Below, piece by piece: positions 55,263-63,108 of a stretch of 64,000 nucleotides of DNA (its first letter is position 1; each line of letters begins with the position of its first letter). The stretch comes from Comamonadaceae bacterium OH2545_COT-014 (GTDB lineage: Bacteria; Pseudomonadota; Gammaproteobacteria; Burkholderiales; Burkholderiaceae_C). The notes beneath the pieces are model-generated. The model ran no database searches. It was not told the origin of the DNA and was given only the letters and a program-made list of their open reading frames with translations. The stretch lies in the NCBI GenBank assembly GCA_003859965.1, contig RQYR01000003.1, positions 124,001-188,000 of the forward strand, read 5' to 3'. A program made the position numbers and the translations under genes.

Positions 55263-55886
55263 ATGCGCCTGACGCCGTCCGCCGCCAACGCCGCCTCCCT
55301 CAGCGCTCCTTTGCCCCCTCACCAGGACCGGACGCGGCACACTGGCGGGCCTGCCGCCTTGGCGCTGGCCGCGCTGGTCTTGCTGGCTGCCACCACCGAT
55401 GCCGCGCACAGTGCGCCATCGGCGCCAGATTGGGCGCTCACCGCCGCCAGCGGCGACCGTGAAAGCGTCCGCAAGCTCGGCCTGCTGGCAGGCTGGCAGC
55501 GGCCCCAGCCACTATGGCAAGGCCGCCATTGGCAAGTGACCTTGCGGCATGAAATGGAGCTGGCCACATGGCAGGCGCCGCGCGCACGCCGCATCGTGGA
55601 GTGGGGCTATTCCCCCGTGTTCGTGCTGGAACGCCCGGGCGGGCGCGGTGTGTTCCTGGAAGGCGCCATTGGCGTGCGCCTGCTCTCGCACACCCGCCTG
55701 TCGGCCACCCGCTCCATGAGCACGGCCTTCCACTTCTCAGACATGCTGGGCCTGGGCCTGCGCTGGGGCGACCACGGCGGACGCTCCACCCTGGGCGTGC
55801 GCCTGCAGCACCTGTCCAACCTGGGCATCAAACGGCCCAACCCGGGCATCAACTTCTTGCAGGTGTATTACCGCCACCGGTTTTAG
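55263..55886 (+). CDS. PagL-like acyloxyacyl hydrolase / lipid A deacylase family
   Basis: 207 residues. A signal segment (PAALALAALVLLAATTDAAHS) is followed by an outer-membrane beta-barrel ending in aromatic F. The conserved C-terminal QHLSNLGIKRPNPGINF has the catalytic His-x-Ser (H183, S185). In P. aeruginosa PagL a Glu follows 12 residues after the Ser; here that position is Asn (N197), so activity may differ. PagL removes a 3-acyl chain from lipid A. Alternative starts at 55161 or 55179 are possible. Confidence 0.78.
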   Translation: MRLTPSAANAASLSAPLPPHQDRTRHTGGPAALALAALVLLAATTDAAHSAPSAPDWALTAASGDRESVRKLGLLAGWQRPQPLWQGRHWQVTLRHEMELATWQAPRARRIVEWGYSPVFVLERPGGRGVFLEGAIGVRLLSHTRLSATRSMSTAFHFSDMLGLGLRWGDHGGRSTLGVRLQHLSNLGIKRPNPGINFLQVYYRHRF

Positions 55887-56152
55887 CGCCTGTTCGCCGC
55901 CGTGGCGCCTGCCTGAAAAAGACAGGCTGGAAAGTAGCCAACCCCAACACAACCACTCGCGCGCCCTCTCCCCGGCAAGAATCTCGCGACGGAAACGGGC
56001 TTTTTTGCTGCTGCTCCGCCATAGCGCACAGCCCTCTGAGGGATAGGCCACGCGGTTTTGTGTCTTTTTTCAGTAACAGCCTACTTTTTGTATCCAGCCA
56101 AAAGCTCACGCCACCGGATCGACGGCAGAGGCCGGGTATATATTGACGCGCC

Positions 56153-56812
56153 ATGAACCCGACCCTGATCGTTGAAGATTTGCCCGAAACCCGCAGTTGG
56201 CTCATTGAAACGGCACGCGAGGCGTTTCCCGAGGCTGACGTGGTGGCCGTTTCGCGCTGCACCGAGGGCATCACCGAAATCAAGCGCCGGGCATTCGGCG
56301 TGGCGCTGATTGATCTGGGTCTGCCGGACGGCAGCGGGTTGTCCGTCATTCAGGCGCTGCGCACGCACCAGCCTTCCGCGCTGTCGGTTGTGGTCAGCAT
56401 TCATGACGATGACGACCACCTGTTTCCCGCGCTCAAGGCCGGCGCTTTTGGCTACCTGCTGAAAGAGCAGCCCCGCCCCACCATGGTGACGCAGCTGCGC
56501 CGCATCACGCAGGGCGAGCCGCCGCTGTCGCCCGCCATTGCGCGCCGCGTGCTGCATTACTTCTCGTCCAGCCGGCTGGGCCTGTTGGGCCTGGCGCGCG
56601 ATGACGAGGACGAGGTGGCGCTGACGGGGCGCGAAACCGACATCCTGCAGCGCGTGGCCAAGGGCTACACGCTGCCGGAGATCGCGGTGCAAATGGGCCT
56701 GTCGCGCCACACGGTGGCCGATTACGTCAAGCAGATCTACCGCAAGCTCAACGTGTCTTCCCGCGCCGAGGCCACGCTGGAAGCCGCCCGGCGCGGTCTG
56801 GTCCGGCCCTGA
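56153..56812 (+). CDS. NarL/LuxR-family response regulator (orphan)
   Basis: 219 residues. Receiver domain 1-120 with phosphoacceptor D54 in ALIDLGLPDG and the conserved Lys in LLKEQ (K105). The C-terminal LuxR-type helix-turn-helix is TGRETDILQRVAKGYTLPEIAVQMGLS. No histidine kinase gene is next to it, so its partner is elsewhere. A 266-bp gap separates it from the PagL-like gene. Confidence 0.9.
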   Translation: MNPTLIVEDLPETRSWLIETAREAFPEADVVAVSRCTEGITEIKRRAFGVALIDLGLPDGSGLSVIQALRTHQPSALSVVVSIHDDDDHLFPALKAGAFGYLLKEQPRPTMVTQLRRITQGEPPLSPAIARRVLHYFSSSRLGLLGLARDDEDEVALTGRETDILQRVAKGYTLPEIAVQMGLSRHTVADYVKQIYRKLNVSSRAEATLEAARRGLVRP

Positions 56813-56899
56813 TTTCCTCGCCCTGCCTGCCCGGCCACCGGTCATTACCGCGCCGCCAGCTTGGCGCGCCCGTGGTCAGGCGCGTGGCGTGTTTACATC

Positions 56900-56955
56900 C
56901 ATCAAAAACGGTCCCAAGGCACTACCCACGCCATTTCATGCTATGTTTTTTGATG
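56900..56955. repeat. Dispersed hairpin element, copy B
   Basis: Ends CATCAAAAA and TTTTTTGATG are complementary; internal TCCCAAGGC and CCACGCC blocks match copy A. It overlaps the end of the rlhA-like gene, whose last codons and stop (56936-56938) lie inside the element. Confidence 0.75.
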
Positions 56956-58957
56956 TATTCTGGCTTGGTGCGCCCGCGCCGGGCCGGGTGCGGTAGAAGG
57001 CCAGCGGCGCTTCGTGCGCGGCGGCGTGCAGCACGGCTTTTTTCATGCGGCCGACTACGTGCATCTCGCAAGGCTTGCAGTCAAAGCGCAGGGTGAGCTT
57101 TTCGCTGCCGTTGACCAGTTGCAGCGGCTCGGCGCGCACGGCGCCCTGCACGCCGGTGACGCCCTTGGCCTGCTTGGGGCACAGGCTCAAGCTGTAGCGC
57201 ACGCAGTGCTTGGTGATCATCAGGCTCACCTCGCCTTCTTCCTCGTGGCTTTCGTAGGCGGCGGCGATGACTTGCACGCCGTGGCGCGCGTAGAAGTCGC
57301 GCGCGGCGTGGTTGTGCACGTTGGCCAGGTAGGTGAGCGTGTCTTCGGGGTAGCGCGCGGGCGGCTCCACGGGGCGGGCGCGCGGCGGGCGTTGCCAGGC
57401 GGCCAGGCGGGCGGCTTCCAGCGCGGCGGCGGCATCGCGCCGCAATTGGTTGGCCACGCTGGCGGGCACGAACCAGGGGCGCGGCAGCGCGAGCGTGATG
57501 TCGATGGGGGTGAACAGCGTGTCGCCCAGGCGGGCCAGCGCCTCGCGCAGCTTGCCGCTGGCGGCGGCCGCGTCGCGGGGCGGCTGGTGTGGCAGGGCGG
57601 CGAAGGCCGAGGCGCTGTGGCCGTCTTCGTCGGTGGCGCTCAGTTGCAGGCCGCCGGGGGCTTCAGACAGGGTGAGCCACACGCCGATGCGGCGGTCGGC
57701 GGACTTTTTCTCCAGTGTGCGCACCCAGTCCATGCTGCGGTTGCGGTTGATGACCGTGCCCTTGCGCAGATCGTGCAGGCGGCTCACCGGGTCTTTGGGA
57801 AAGACGCGCCAGAGGCCGCCGCCTAGCGCCTCGACGCGGTTGGCCTGCGCGCCCACCAGCTCCTGCTGCAAGTCGTAGTAGCACAGGCCGTCGCCGTTGG
57901 CGAGCGTGGCGGCGGGCGCGTCCAGTTGCACATCGAAGTGGTCGGCCCCGGTGCGCGTGACGTGGCCAATGGGCTGGCCGGGGTTCTTGGGGCTGTCGAA
58001 GGCGCCAATGCCCTGCTGGCGGCCGTTGACGAAGTAGTCGGTGAACTCGCGGTTGAAGTTCTGGCCCGGGTCGGGCGTGAAGGTGTAGGTGCAGCGGCCG
58101 CTGCTGGCGCGGGCCAGGTCGGGGCGCGCGTCGAGGATGTCGTCCAGCAGGCGCCGGTAGTGGGCGGTGATGTTCTTGACGTAGCCCATGTCCTTGTAGC
58201 GCCCCTCGATCTTGAAGCTGCGCACGCCGGCATCCACCAGCGCGGCCAGGTTGCCGCTCTGGTTGTTGTCTTTCATCGAGAGCACGTGCTTGTCGTGCGC
58301 GACGAAGCGGCCCTGCGCGTCCAGCACCTGGTAGGGCAGGCGGCAGGCTTGCGAGCAGTCGCCCCGGTTGGCGCTGCGGCCCGTGTGGGCATGGCTGATG
58401 TAGCACTGGCCGCTGTAGGCCACGCACAGCGCGCCGTGGATGAAGAACTCGATGGCGGCGGCGCTGCGCTCCGGCGCCAGCCCGGCGCCCAGCGCTTGCT
58501 GGACGGCGGCGATCTGCGCCAGCGTCAGCTCGCGCGCCAGCACGATCTGGCTGAAGCCCGCGTCTTGCAGAAAGCGCGCTTTTTCAGGCGTGCGGATGTC
58601 GCACTGCGTGCTGGCGTGCAGCTGGATGGGCGGCAAATCCAGCGCCAGCAGGCCCATGTCCTGAACGATGAGCGCGTCCACGCCCGCGTCGTGAAACTGC
58701 CGCACCAGGCGGCGCGCGGGTTCCAGCTCGTCGTCGCGCAAGATGGTGTTGAGCGTGACGAACACGCGCGCGCCGAAGCGGTGCGCATGGCGCGCCAGGC
58801 GCTCGATGTCGGCCACGCTGTTGCTGGCGCTGGTGCGCGCGCCAAAGGAAGGGCCGCCGATGTACACCGCGTCGGCGCCGTGGTTGATGGCCTCGATGCC
58901 AATGTCGGCATCGCGCGCGGGGCTGAGCAGTTCAAGCTGGTGCGGTAGCAAAGACAT
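56936..58957 (-). CDS. rlhA: U32-family protein, 23S rRNA C2501 hydroxylation (RlhA/YdcP) type
   Basis: 673 residues. The U32 peptidase region (about 1-310) has HGALCVAYSGQCYIS and GDCSQACRLPY with Cys clusters that bind an iron-sulfur centre in this family; the DUF3656 collagenase-like domain follows. E. coli RlhA (YdcP) makes 5-hydroxycytidine at 23S C2501 with prephenate-linked chemistry. The start at 58957 is chosen over 59035 because MSLLPHQLELLSPARD is the family N-terminus. The C-terminal tail (SQNTSKNIA) is encoded by a dispersed repeat. Confidence 0.82.
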   Translation of the reverse strand: MSLLPHQLELLSPARDADIGIEAINHGADAVYIGGPSFGARTSASNSVADIERLARHAHRFGARVFVTLNTILRDDELEPARRLVRQFHDAGVDALIVQDMGLLALDLPPIQLHASTQCDIRTPEKARFLQDAGFSQIVLARELTLAQIAAVQQALGAGLAPERSAAAIEFFIHGALCVAYSGQCYISHAHTGRSANRGDCSQACRLPYQVLDAQGRFVAHDKHVLSMKDNNQSGNLAALVDAGVRSFKIEGRYKDMGYVKNITAHYRRLLDDILDARPDLARASSGRCTYTFTPDPGQNFNREFTDYFVNGRQQGIGAFDSPKNPGQPIGHVTRTGADHFDVQLDAPAATLANGDGLCYYDLQQELVGAQANRVEALGGGLWRVFPKDPVSRLHDLRKGTVINRNRSMDWVRTLEKKSADRRIGVWLTLSEAPGGLQLSATDEDGHSASAFAALPHQPPRDAAAASGKLREALARLGDTLFTPIDITLALPRPWFVPASVANQLRRDAAAALEAARLAAWQRPPRARPVEPPARYPEDTLTYLANVHNHAARDFYARHGVQVIAAAYESHEEEGEVSLMITKHCVRYSLSLCPKQAKGVTGVQGAVRAEPLQLVNGSEKLTLRFDCKPCEMHVVGRMKKAVLHAAAHEAPLAFYRTRPGAGAPSQNTSKNIA

Positions 58958-59385
58958 GAGAAAGCGGGCAATGTGCGGGTTCAGTCGCCGTGGGCGAGCG
59001 GGCAGGTGCAAGCGGGCGGGCTGCAAGCGGGGCAAAGCGCCTGCCTGGCGGCAGCGGTCTTGTCAAAGCGCCGCCCGTGCGGGCGGCAGGGGCCGATTAG
59101 ACGGCAAGGCGGCCAGGGGCGCTGGCCCCCGCCCCATTTCCCTTGCAAGTACAGCCCTTGCAAGCCAGGCCAAGCGCGCCTCTGTCCGTGTCCGTGGGCC
59201 GGGGCGTTTGCGTGCAAGCGCGCCTGTGGGCGCCTGTGGGCAAGCCCGCCTTATTTTCCATCAAAAAATGCCACCAAGGCCCGTCCATACTGCCCAAGGC
59301 GCTATGTTTTTTGATGGTTTCCTGACGGGGCATGCGTGTGTCACGCAGCGCCCTGCCCTGGCCGCCTTTTCAGTCAAACGCCCAT
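58958..59385. other. Intergenic region with hairpin element copy C
   Basis: About 430 bp between rlhA-like and MOSC genes, both on the minus strand. It contains the dispersed hairpin at 59258-59317 and direct CGCCTGTGGG repeats near 59221-59241, no convincing gene. Confidence 0.5.
59258..59317. repeat. Dispersed hairpin element, copy C
   Basis: 60 bp with perfect 11-bp inverted ends CCATCAAAAAA / TTTTTTGATGG and internal CCAAGGC, CCATACTGCC and GCTATG blocks shared with copies A and B. It lies between the rlhA-like and MOSC genes and could act as a transcription terminator for the latter. Confidence 0.8.
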
Positions 59386-60339
59386 TCAGTCAAACGCCCA
59401 GTCGGCCGCCACGTCCGCGCCCACGCGCAGGCTCTGGCCCGCGCCTTCGATCACGATGGCGTTCATGCCGAAGGTGATGGCGCCGTCCATGCGCGGGTTG
59501 GCGCGGAACGTGCGCAGCGCCTCCAGCACGGCCGGGCTGGTGTCGCCCGTGGCCGGGTCCACGTTGGGCATGGGGCAGCGCGTGCAGGGCTTGACGGGGC
59601 GGATGCGCAGCACGCCGCCTTCGGCCGTGGCCAGGCGCAGCTCGGCCAGGCGGTCTTCGTCCTGCGGCGCCAGGCCGTCCAGCACGATGTTGGGGCGAAA
59701 GCGCCGCATGTCCACCGGCGCATGGCCGGCCGCCGCCAGGCGTTCGTTCAGCTCGGCCAGCGAGGCGGCGCTGGCAATCAGCAGCGGAAAGCCGTCGGCA
59801 AAGTGCACCGGGGCGGCCACTTCGCCCGTCCAGCGCTGGCTGGCCAGGCGGGGCACGGCCGGGTCTACGCGCGCCAGGCGCAGGCCGGGGCACGCCAGAA
59901 ACCGGCTAAGCCATTGCGCGGCGGCCTCGCCCATGTCCCAGGCGGGCACCCGGTCTTGCCAGACGCGCACCAGGCGCGTGACCGGGGCATCCGCGGCCAG
60001 GTCGTTCACTGGCGGCGGCACGCACAGCGGCGCCATGCCGGGGGCGCGCAGCGTGAGCGCGCCGGGGGTGGCGCCGTCCGCGCCGGCTTCGGCCTCGGCC
60101 TGGATCAGCGCCATGCGCGGCAAGCTGCGCTGGGTCACGAAATCGCCCGCCGCGTCCGTCACCACCCAGGCGCGGTCCAGCGCCAGCCCGGTGGCATGCA
60201 GCCGCGCCTGCGCCGGGGCCACGCCCGCACAGGATTTGACAGGGTAAACATGCAATGACGCCACGCGCGCCGATACGTCCCCGCCGTCCCCGAGCAAGGG
60301 AGGCGGGTGCAAGCAAGCAGGTGCTGAAGGGGCAGACAT
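59386..60339 (-). CDS. MOSC-domain protein (YcbX-like)
   Basis: 317 residues. The N-terminal beta-barrel domain (VASLHVYPVKSCAGVAPAQA near 28-47) is followed by the MOSC core with the molybdenum-cofactor-binding Cys in RPVKPCTRCPMPNVDPATG. YcbX reduces N-hydroxylated compounds with a Moco-containing active site. The start at 60339 is preferred; the frame continues to 60417 without family features. It lies divergent from the UbiH-family gene. Confidence 0.9.
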   Translation of the reverse strand: MSAPSAPACLHPPPLLGDGGDVSARVASLHVYPVKSCAGVAPAQARLHATGLALDRAWVVTDAAGDFVTQRSLPRMALIQAEAEAGADGATPGALTLRAPGMAPLCVPPPVNDLAADAPVTRLVRVWQDRVPAWDMGEAAAQWLSRFLACPGLRLARVDPAVPRLASQRWTGEVAAPVHFADGFPLLIASAASLAELNERLAAAGHAPVDMRRFRPNIVLDGLAPQDEDRLAELRLATAEGGVLRIRPVKPCTRCPMPNVDPATGDTSPAVLEALRTFRANPRMDGAITFGMNAIVIEGAGQSLRVGADVAADWAFD

Positions 60340-60467
60340 AGGGCGCGTGATTATCCGCCCCGCGCCACCGGAGCCGGTGGCGGCGTGGCCATGCCCTGAT
60401 TCAGCCACGGACACCACGGCTTTTAAGTGCCAAAAAAGTGCTTATCGCTGGCCCAGACTTGGCTCAA

Positions 60468-60486
60468 AGCTATTTTTTTAATAGCT
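60468..60486. repeat. AT-rich palindrome AGCTATT-TTTTT-AATAGCT
   Basis: A perfect 7-bp inverted repeat with 5-nt spacer, 30 bp before the UbiH-family start. It is the most symmetric copy of the GCTAT/ATAGC repeat family in this window. Confidence 0.75.
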
Positions 60487-60516
60487 TCAATCCACCCGCC
60501 CCCTACAATCGGCCGC

Positions 60517-61644
60517 ATGGCATCTCCCTCTCCTGACATCTGCATTCGCGGCGCGGGCATCGTGGGCCGCACCCTGGCGCTGCTGCTGGCGCGCGAGCGC
60601 CTGCGCGTGGCGCTGGTCGCCCCGCCGCCGCCCGCCAATGCCCCGCTCGCGCCCGATGTGCGCGCCTACGCCATCAACCCCGCCGCGCAGGCGCTGCTGG
60701 CCTCGCTGCGCTGCTGGCCCGCGCCGGAGCACGCCACCGCCGTCACCGGCATGCACGTGCAGGGCGACCAGCACGGCACGCTGCACTTTTCCGCCGCCCA
60801 GCACGGCGTGCCCGCGCTCAACTGGATCGTGGACGTGCCCGTGCTCGAAGCCCTGCTGGCCGACGCCGTGCGCTTCGCCCCCGGCGTTGAAGTGCTTGAA
60901 GCGCCCGTGCCCGCCCCGCTCACCGTCGTCTGCGAAGGGCGCGACAGCGCCACCCGCGAAGCGCTGGGCGCGGGCTGGCAAGCCACGCCCTACCCGCAAC
61001 ACGCCATCGCCGCGCGGCTGGACTGCGAGCGCCCCCACGGCCAGGTGGCGCGCCAGTGGTTCTCGCCTGAAGGCGACATCGTCGCTCTGCTGCCGCTGGA
61101 CGGCCCGGCCGGCCGCCGCGTGGCGCTGGTGTGGTCGGCCCGCGCCGAGCGCGTGCCCGATCTGATGGCCCTGCCGCCCGAAGCCTTTGCCGCCCAGGTG
61201 GCCGCCGCCAGCGGCCAGGCGCTGGGCGCGCTGGCCTTGTGCAGCGAACGCGCCACCTGGCCGCTGGTGCTGGGCCGCGCCGCCCGCTGGGCCGGCCCCA
61301 TGCCCGGCCGCCCCGGCCAAAGCTGGGTGCTGGCCGGCGACGCCGCCCACGCCATGCACCCGCTGGCCGGGCAGGGGCTGAACACCGGCCTGATGGACGC
61401 CGCCACCCTGGCCGCCACCCTGGCCGGGCGCGAATACTGGCGCAGCGTGGGCGACATGCGCCTACTGCGCCGCTACGCCCGCGCGCGCGCCGCCAGCGTG
61501 GCCGCCATGCAACTGGCCACCGACGGCCTGCAACAGCTTTTCGCCCGTCCTGAAACCGCCCTGGCCGCGCTGCGCAACTGGGGCATGACAGGCGTGGACC
61601 GCTTCAGCCCCCTCAAGCACTGGCTGGCCCGGCAGGCGATGTAG
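60517..61644 (+). CDS. UbiH/COQ6-family FAD monooxygenase
   Basis: 375 residues. The dinucleotide motif is IRGAGIVGRTLALLLA (9-24), and the second FAD motif is LAGDAAHAMHPLAGQGLNTGLMDA. UbiH/UbiF-type enzymes hydroxylate the ubiquinone ring. The first motif has Ile-Arg-Gly-Ala-Gly, a normal GxGxxG variant. The start at 60517 follows the repeat at 60468; the open frame upstream includes the repeat and is not coding in relatives. Ring position hydroxylated is not known. Confidence 0.88.
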   Translation: MASPSPDICIRGAGIVGRTLALLLARERLRVALVAPPPPANAPLAPDVRAYAINPAAQALLASLRCWPAPEHATAVTGMHVQGDQHGTLHFSAAQHGVPALNWIVDVPVLEALLADAVRFAPGVEVLEAPVPAPLTVVCEGRDSATREALGAGWQATPYPQHAIAARLDCERPHGQVARQWFSPEGDIVALLPLDGPAGRRVALVWSARAERVPDLMALPPEAFAAQVAAASGQALGALALCSERATWPLVLGRAARWAGPMPGRPGQSWVLAGDAAHAMHPLAGQGLNTGLMDAATLAATLAGREYWRSVGDMRLLRRYARARAASVAAMQLATDGLQQLFARPETALAALRNWGMTGVDRFSPLKHWLARQAM

Positions 61645-61834
61645 GCGCGCCGGCGAACGGCCTTGATAAGCATCCAAAGAAGGCGCGCCTGACTGCCCCC
61701 AGAGGACTTCGCGCACTCACCGCGCCTCGCCCCGCTGGCTCCTTCGGGCGCGCCGCGGCCAGCCACGCCGCCGGACGGCCGCGCCTTTTGCGCTACCCTT
61801 GGCAGCTTTCCGCCACCTTCTGTTTTTCTGCACC

Positions 61835-62539
61835 ATGACCCAAACGCACACCGCGCTGCTGGCCGCCCTGGCGCTGGCGCTGCCCCTTTCCGCCGCCGCG
61901 CAGGAAGCCGAGATCCGCAAGAACCTGGCCGCGCGCCTGCCGGCGCTGAGCCAGATCGACGAGATCAGCAAAACCCCCATGCCCGGCCTGTTCGAAGTGC
62001 GCGTGGGCCATGACCTGCTCTACACCGACGCTGAAGGCAACTTTCTCATCCAGGGCAGCCTGTTCGACACGCGCGAGCGCAAAAACCTGACGGAAGAGCG
62101 CGTTGAAAAGCTCACCGCCATCAACTTCGCCGACCTGCCACTGAAAAACGCCATCAAACAGGTGCGCGGCAACGGCAAGCGCAAGCTGGCCGTGTTCGAA
62201 GACCCCAACTGCGGCTACTGCAAGCGTTTCGAGAAAGACCTGCAGAACGTGGACAACGTGACGGTCTATACCTTCCTGCTGCCCATTCTGGGCGCCGACT
62301 CGGTGGAAAAGACCAAGCACATCTGGTGCGCCAAGGACAAGCTCAAGGCCTGGAACGACTGGATGCTGCGCGACGCCACCCCCAAGGCCGCCAACTGCAA
62401 CACCGACGCCATCACCGCCAACCTGGAGCTGGCCAAGAAATACCGCATCACCGGCACACCCGCGCTGGTGTTCGAAAACGGCACGCGCGTGCCGGGCGCC
62501 ATCAACGCGCAGCAGATCGAGTCGATGCTGTCGCGCTGA
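61835..62539 (+). CDS. dsbC: Thiol:disulfide isomerase DsbC
   Basis: 234 residues. Signal peptide 1-22 (ALLAALALALPLSAAAQ), an N-terminal dimer domain and a thioredoxin-fold domain with the active site CGYC (C126, C129). It isomerises disulfides in the periplasm. A second Cys pair (C165 region and C182) fits DsbC. The cis-Pro is in GTPALVF. The start at 61835 puts the signal at the beginning. Confidence 0.93.
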   Translation: MTQTHTALLAALALALPLSAAAQEAEIRKNLAARLPALSQIDEISKTPMPGLFEVRVGHDLLYTDAEGNFLIQGSLFDTRERKNLTEERVEKLTAINFADLPLKNAIKQVRGNGKRKLAVFEDPNCGYCKRFEKDLQNVDNVTVYTFLLPILGADSVEKTKHIWCAKDKLKAWNDWMLRDATPKAANCNTDAITANLELAKKYRITGTPALVFENGTRVPGAINAQQIESMLSR

Positions 62540-62574
62540 CCGCGCCCTGCCCGCCCGCCTGACCCGCCCGCTCC

Positions 62575-63108
62575 ATGCAGCGCCGCCGCCCCCGCCCGCC
62601 AGAAACGGCACCGGACGCGAGAGGCGCCGCGCCGCCTTCGCCCTACCGCCCGCCGCCGCAGCAACCCTGGCGCTTCATCTACGCCAGCGTTTACGCCATG
62701 CTGCTGGTGCTGCTGGTGCTGGTGTCCATGCTCGGCACCGGCCTCAGCGCGGACATGCGCGCGCTGACCGTGCAGGCCTTGCAAAGCCACCTGGCCATTG
62801 GCCTGGCTTTCAGCGGCGGCATTCACTGGGGCGTGGGCCTGCGCTACACCGCCACCTCGGCGCGCATTCCGGTCTTTCACTTCATCTGGGGGCTGCTGCT
62901 GGCCTACCTGGGCTGGGGCGTCGTCCTGATCGCGCCGCCTGCCATCAGCCTGGTGCTGCTGGCCCTGCTGCACCTGTGGAGCCACCTGGTGGATCACCGC
63001 GTCTGGCCCGGCGCGGGGCTGGGGCCCTGGCTGCGCCTGCGCCTGCACTACACCGTGGCCGCCATCACCTTCTGCCTGGCAGGCGCTGGCCTGCTTGCCC
63101 TGCCATGA
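62575..63108 (+). CDS. DUF3429-type membrane protein
   Basis: 177 residues with a Pro/Arg-rich 30-residue lead and about four to five helices. SGGIHWGVGLRYT near 82-94 and WLRLRLHYTVAAITF near 150-165 match the DUF3429 family. Function is unknown. It lies 35 bp after dsbC and overlaps the next start by ATGA, so is part of one transcription unit. Confidence 0.8.
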   Translation: MQRRRPRPPETAPDARGAAPPSPYRPPPQQPWRFIYASVYAMLLVLLVLVSMLGTGLSADMRALTVQALQSHLAIGLAFSGGIHWGVGLRYTATSARIPVFHFIWGLLLAYLGWGVVLIAPPAISLVLLALLHLWSHLVDHRVWPGAGLGPWLRLRLHYTVAAITFCLAGAGLLALP

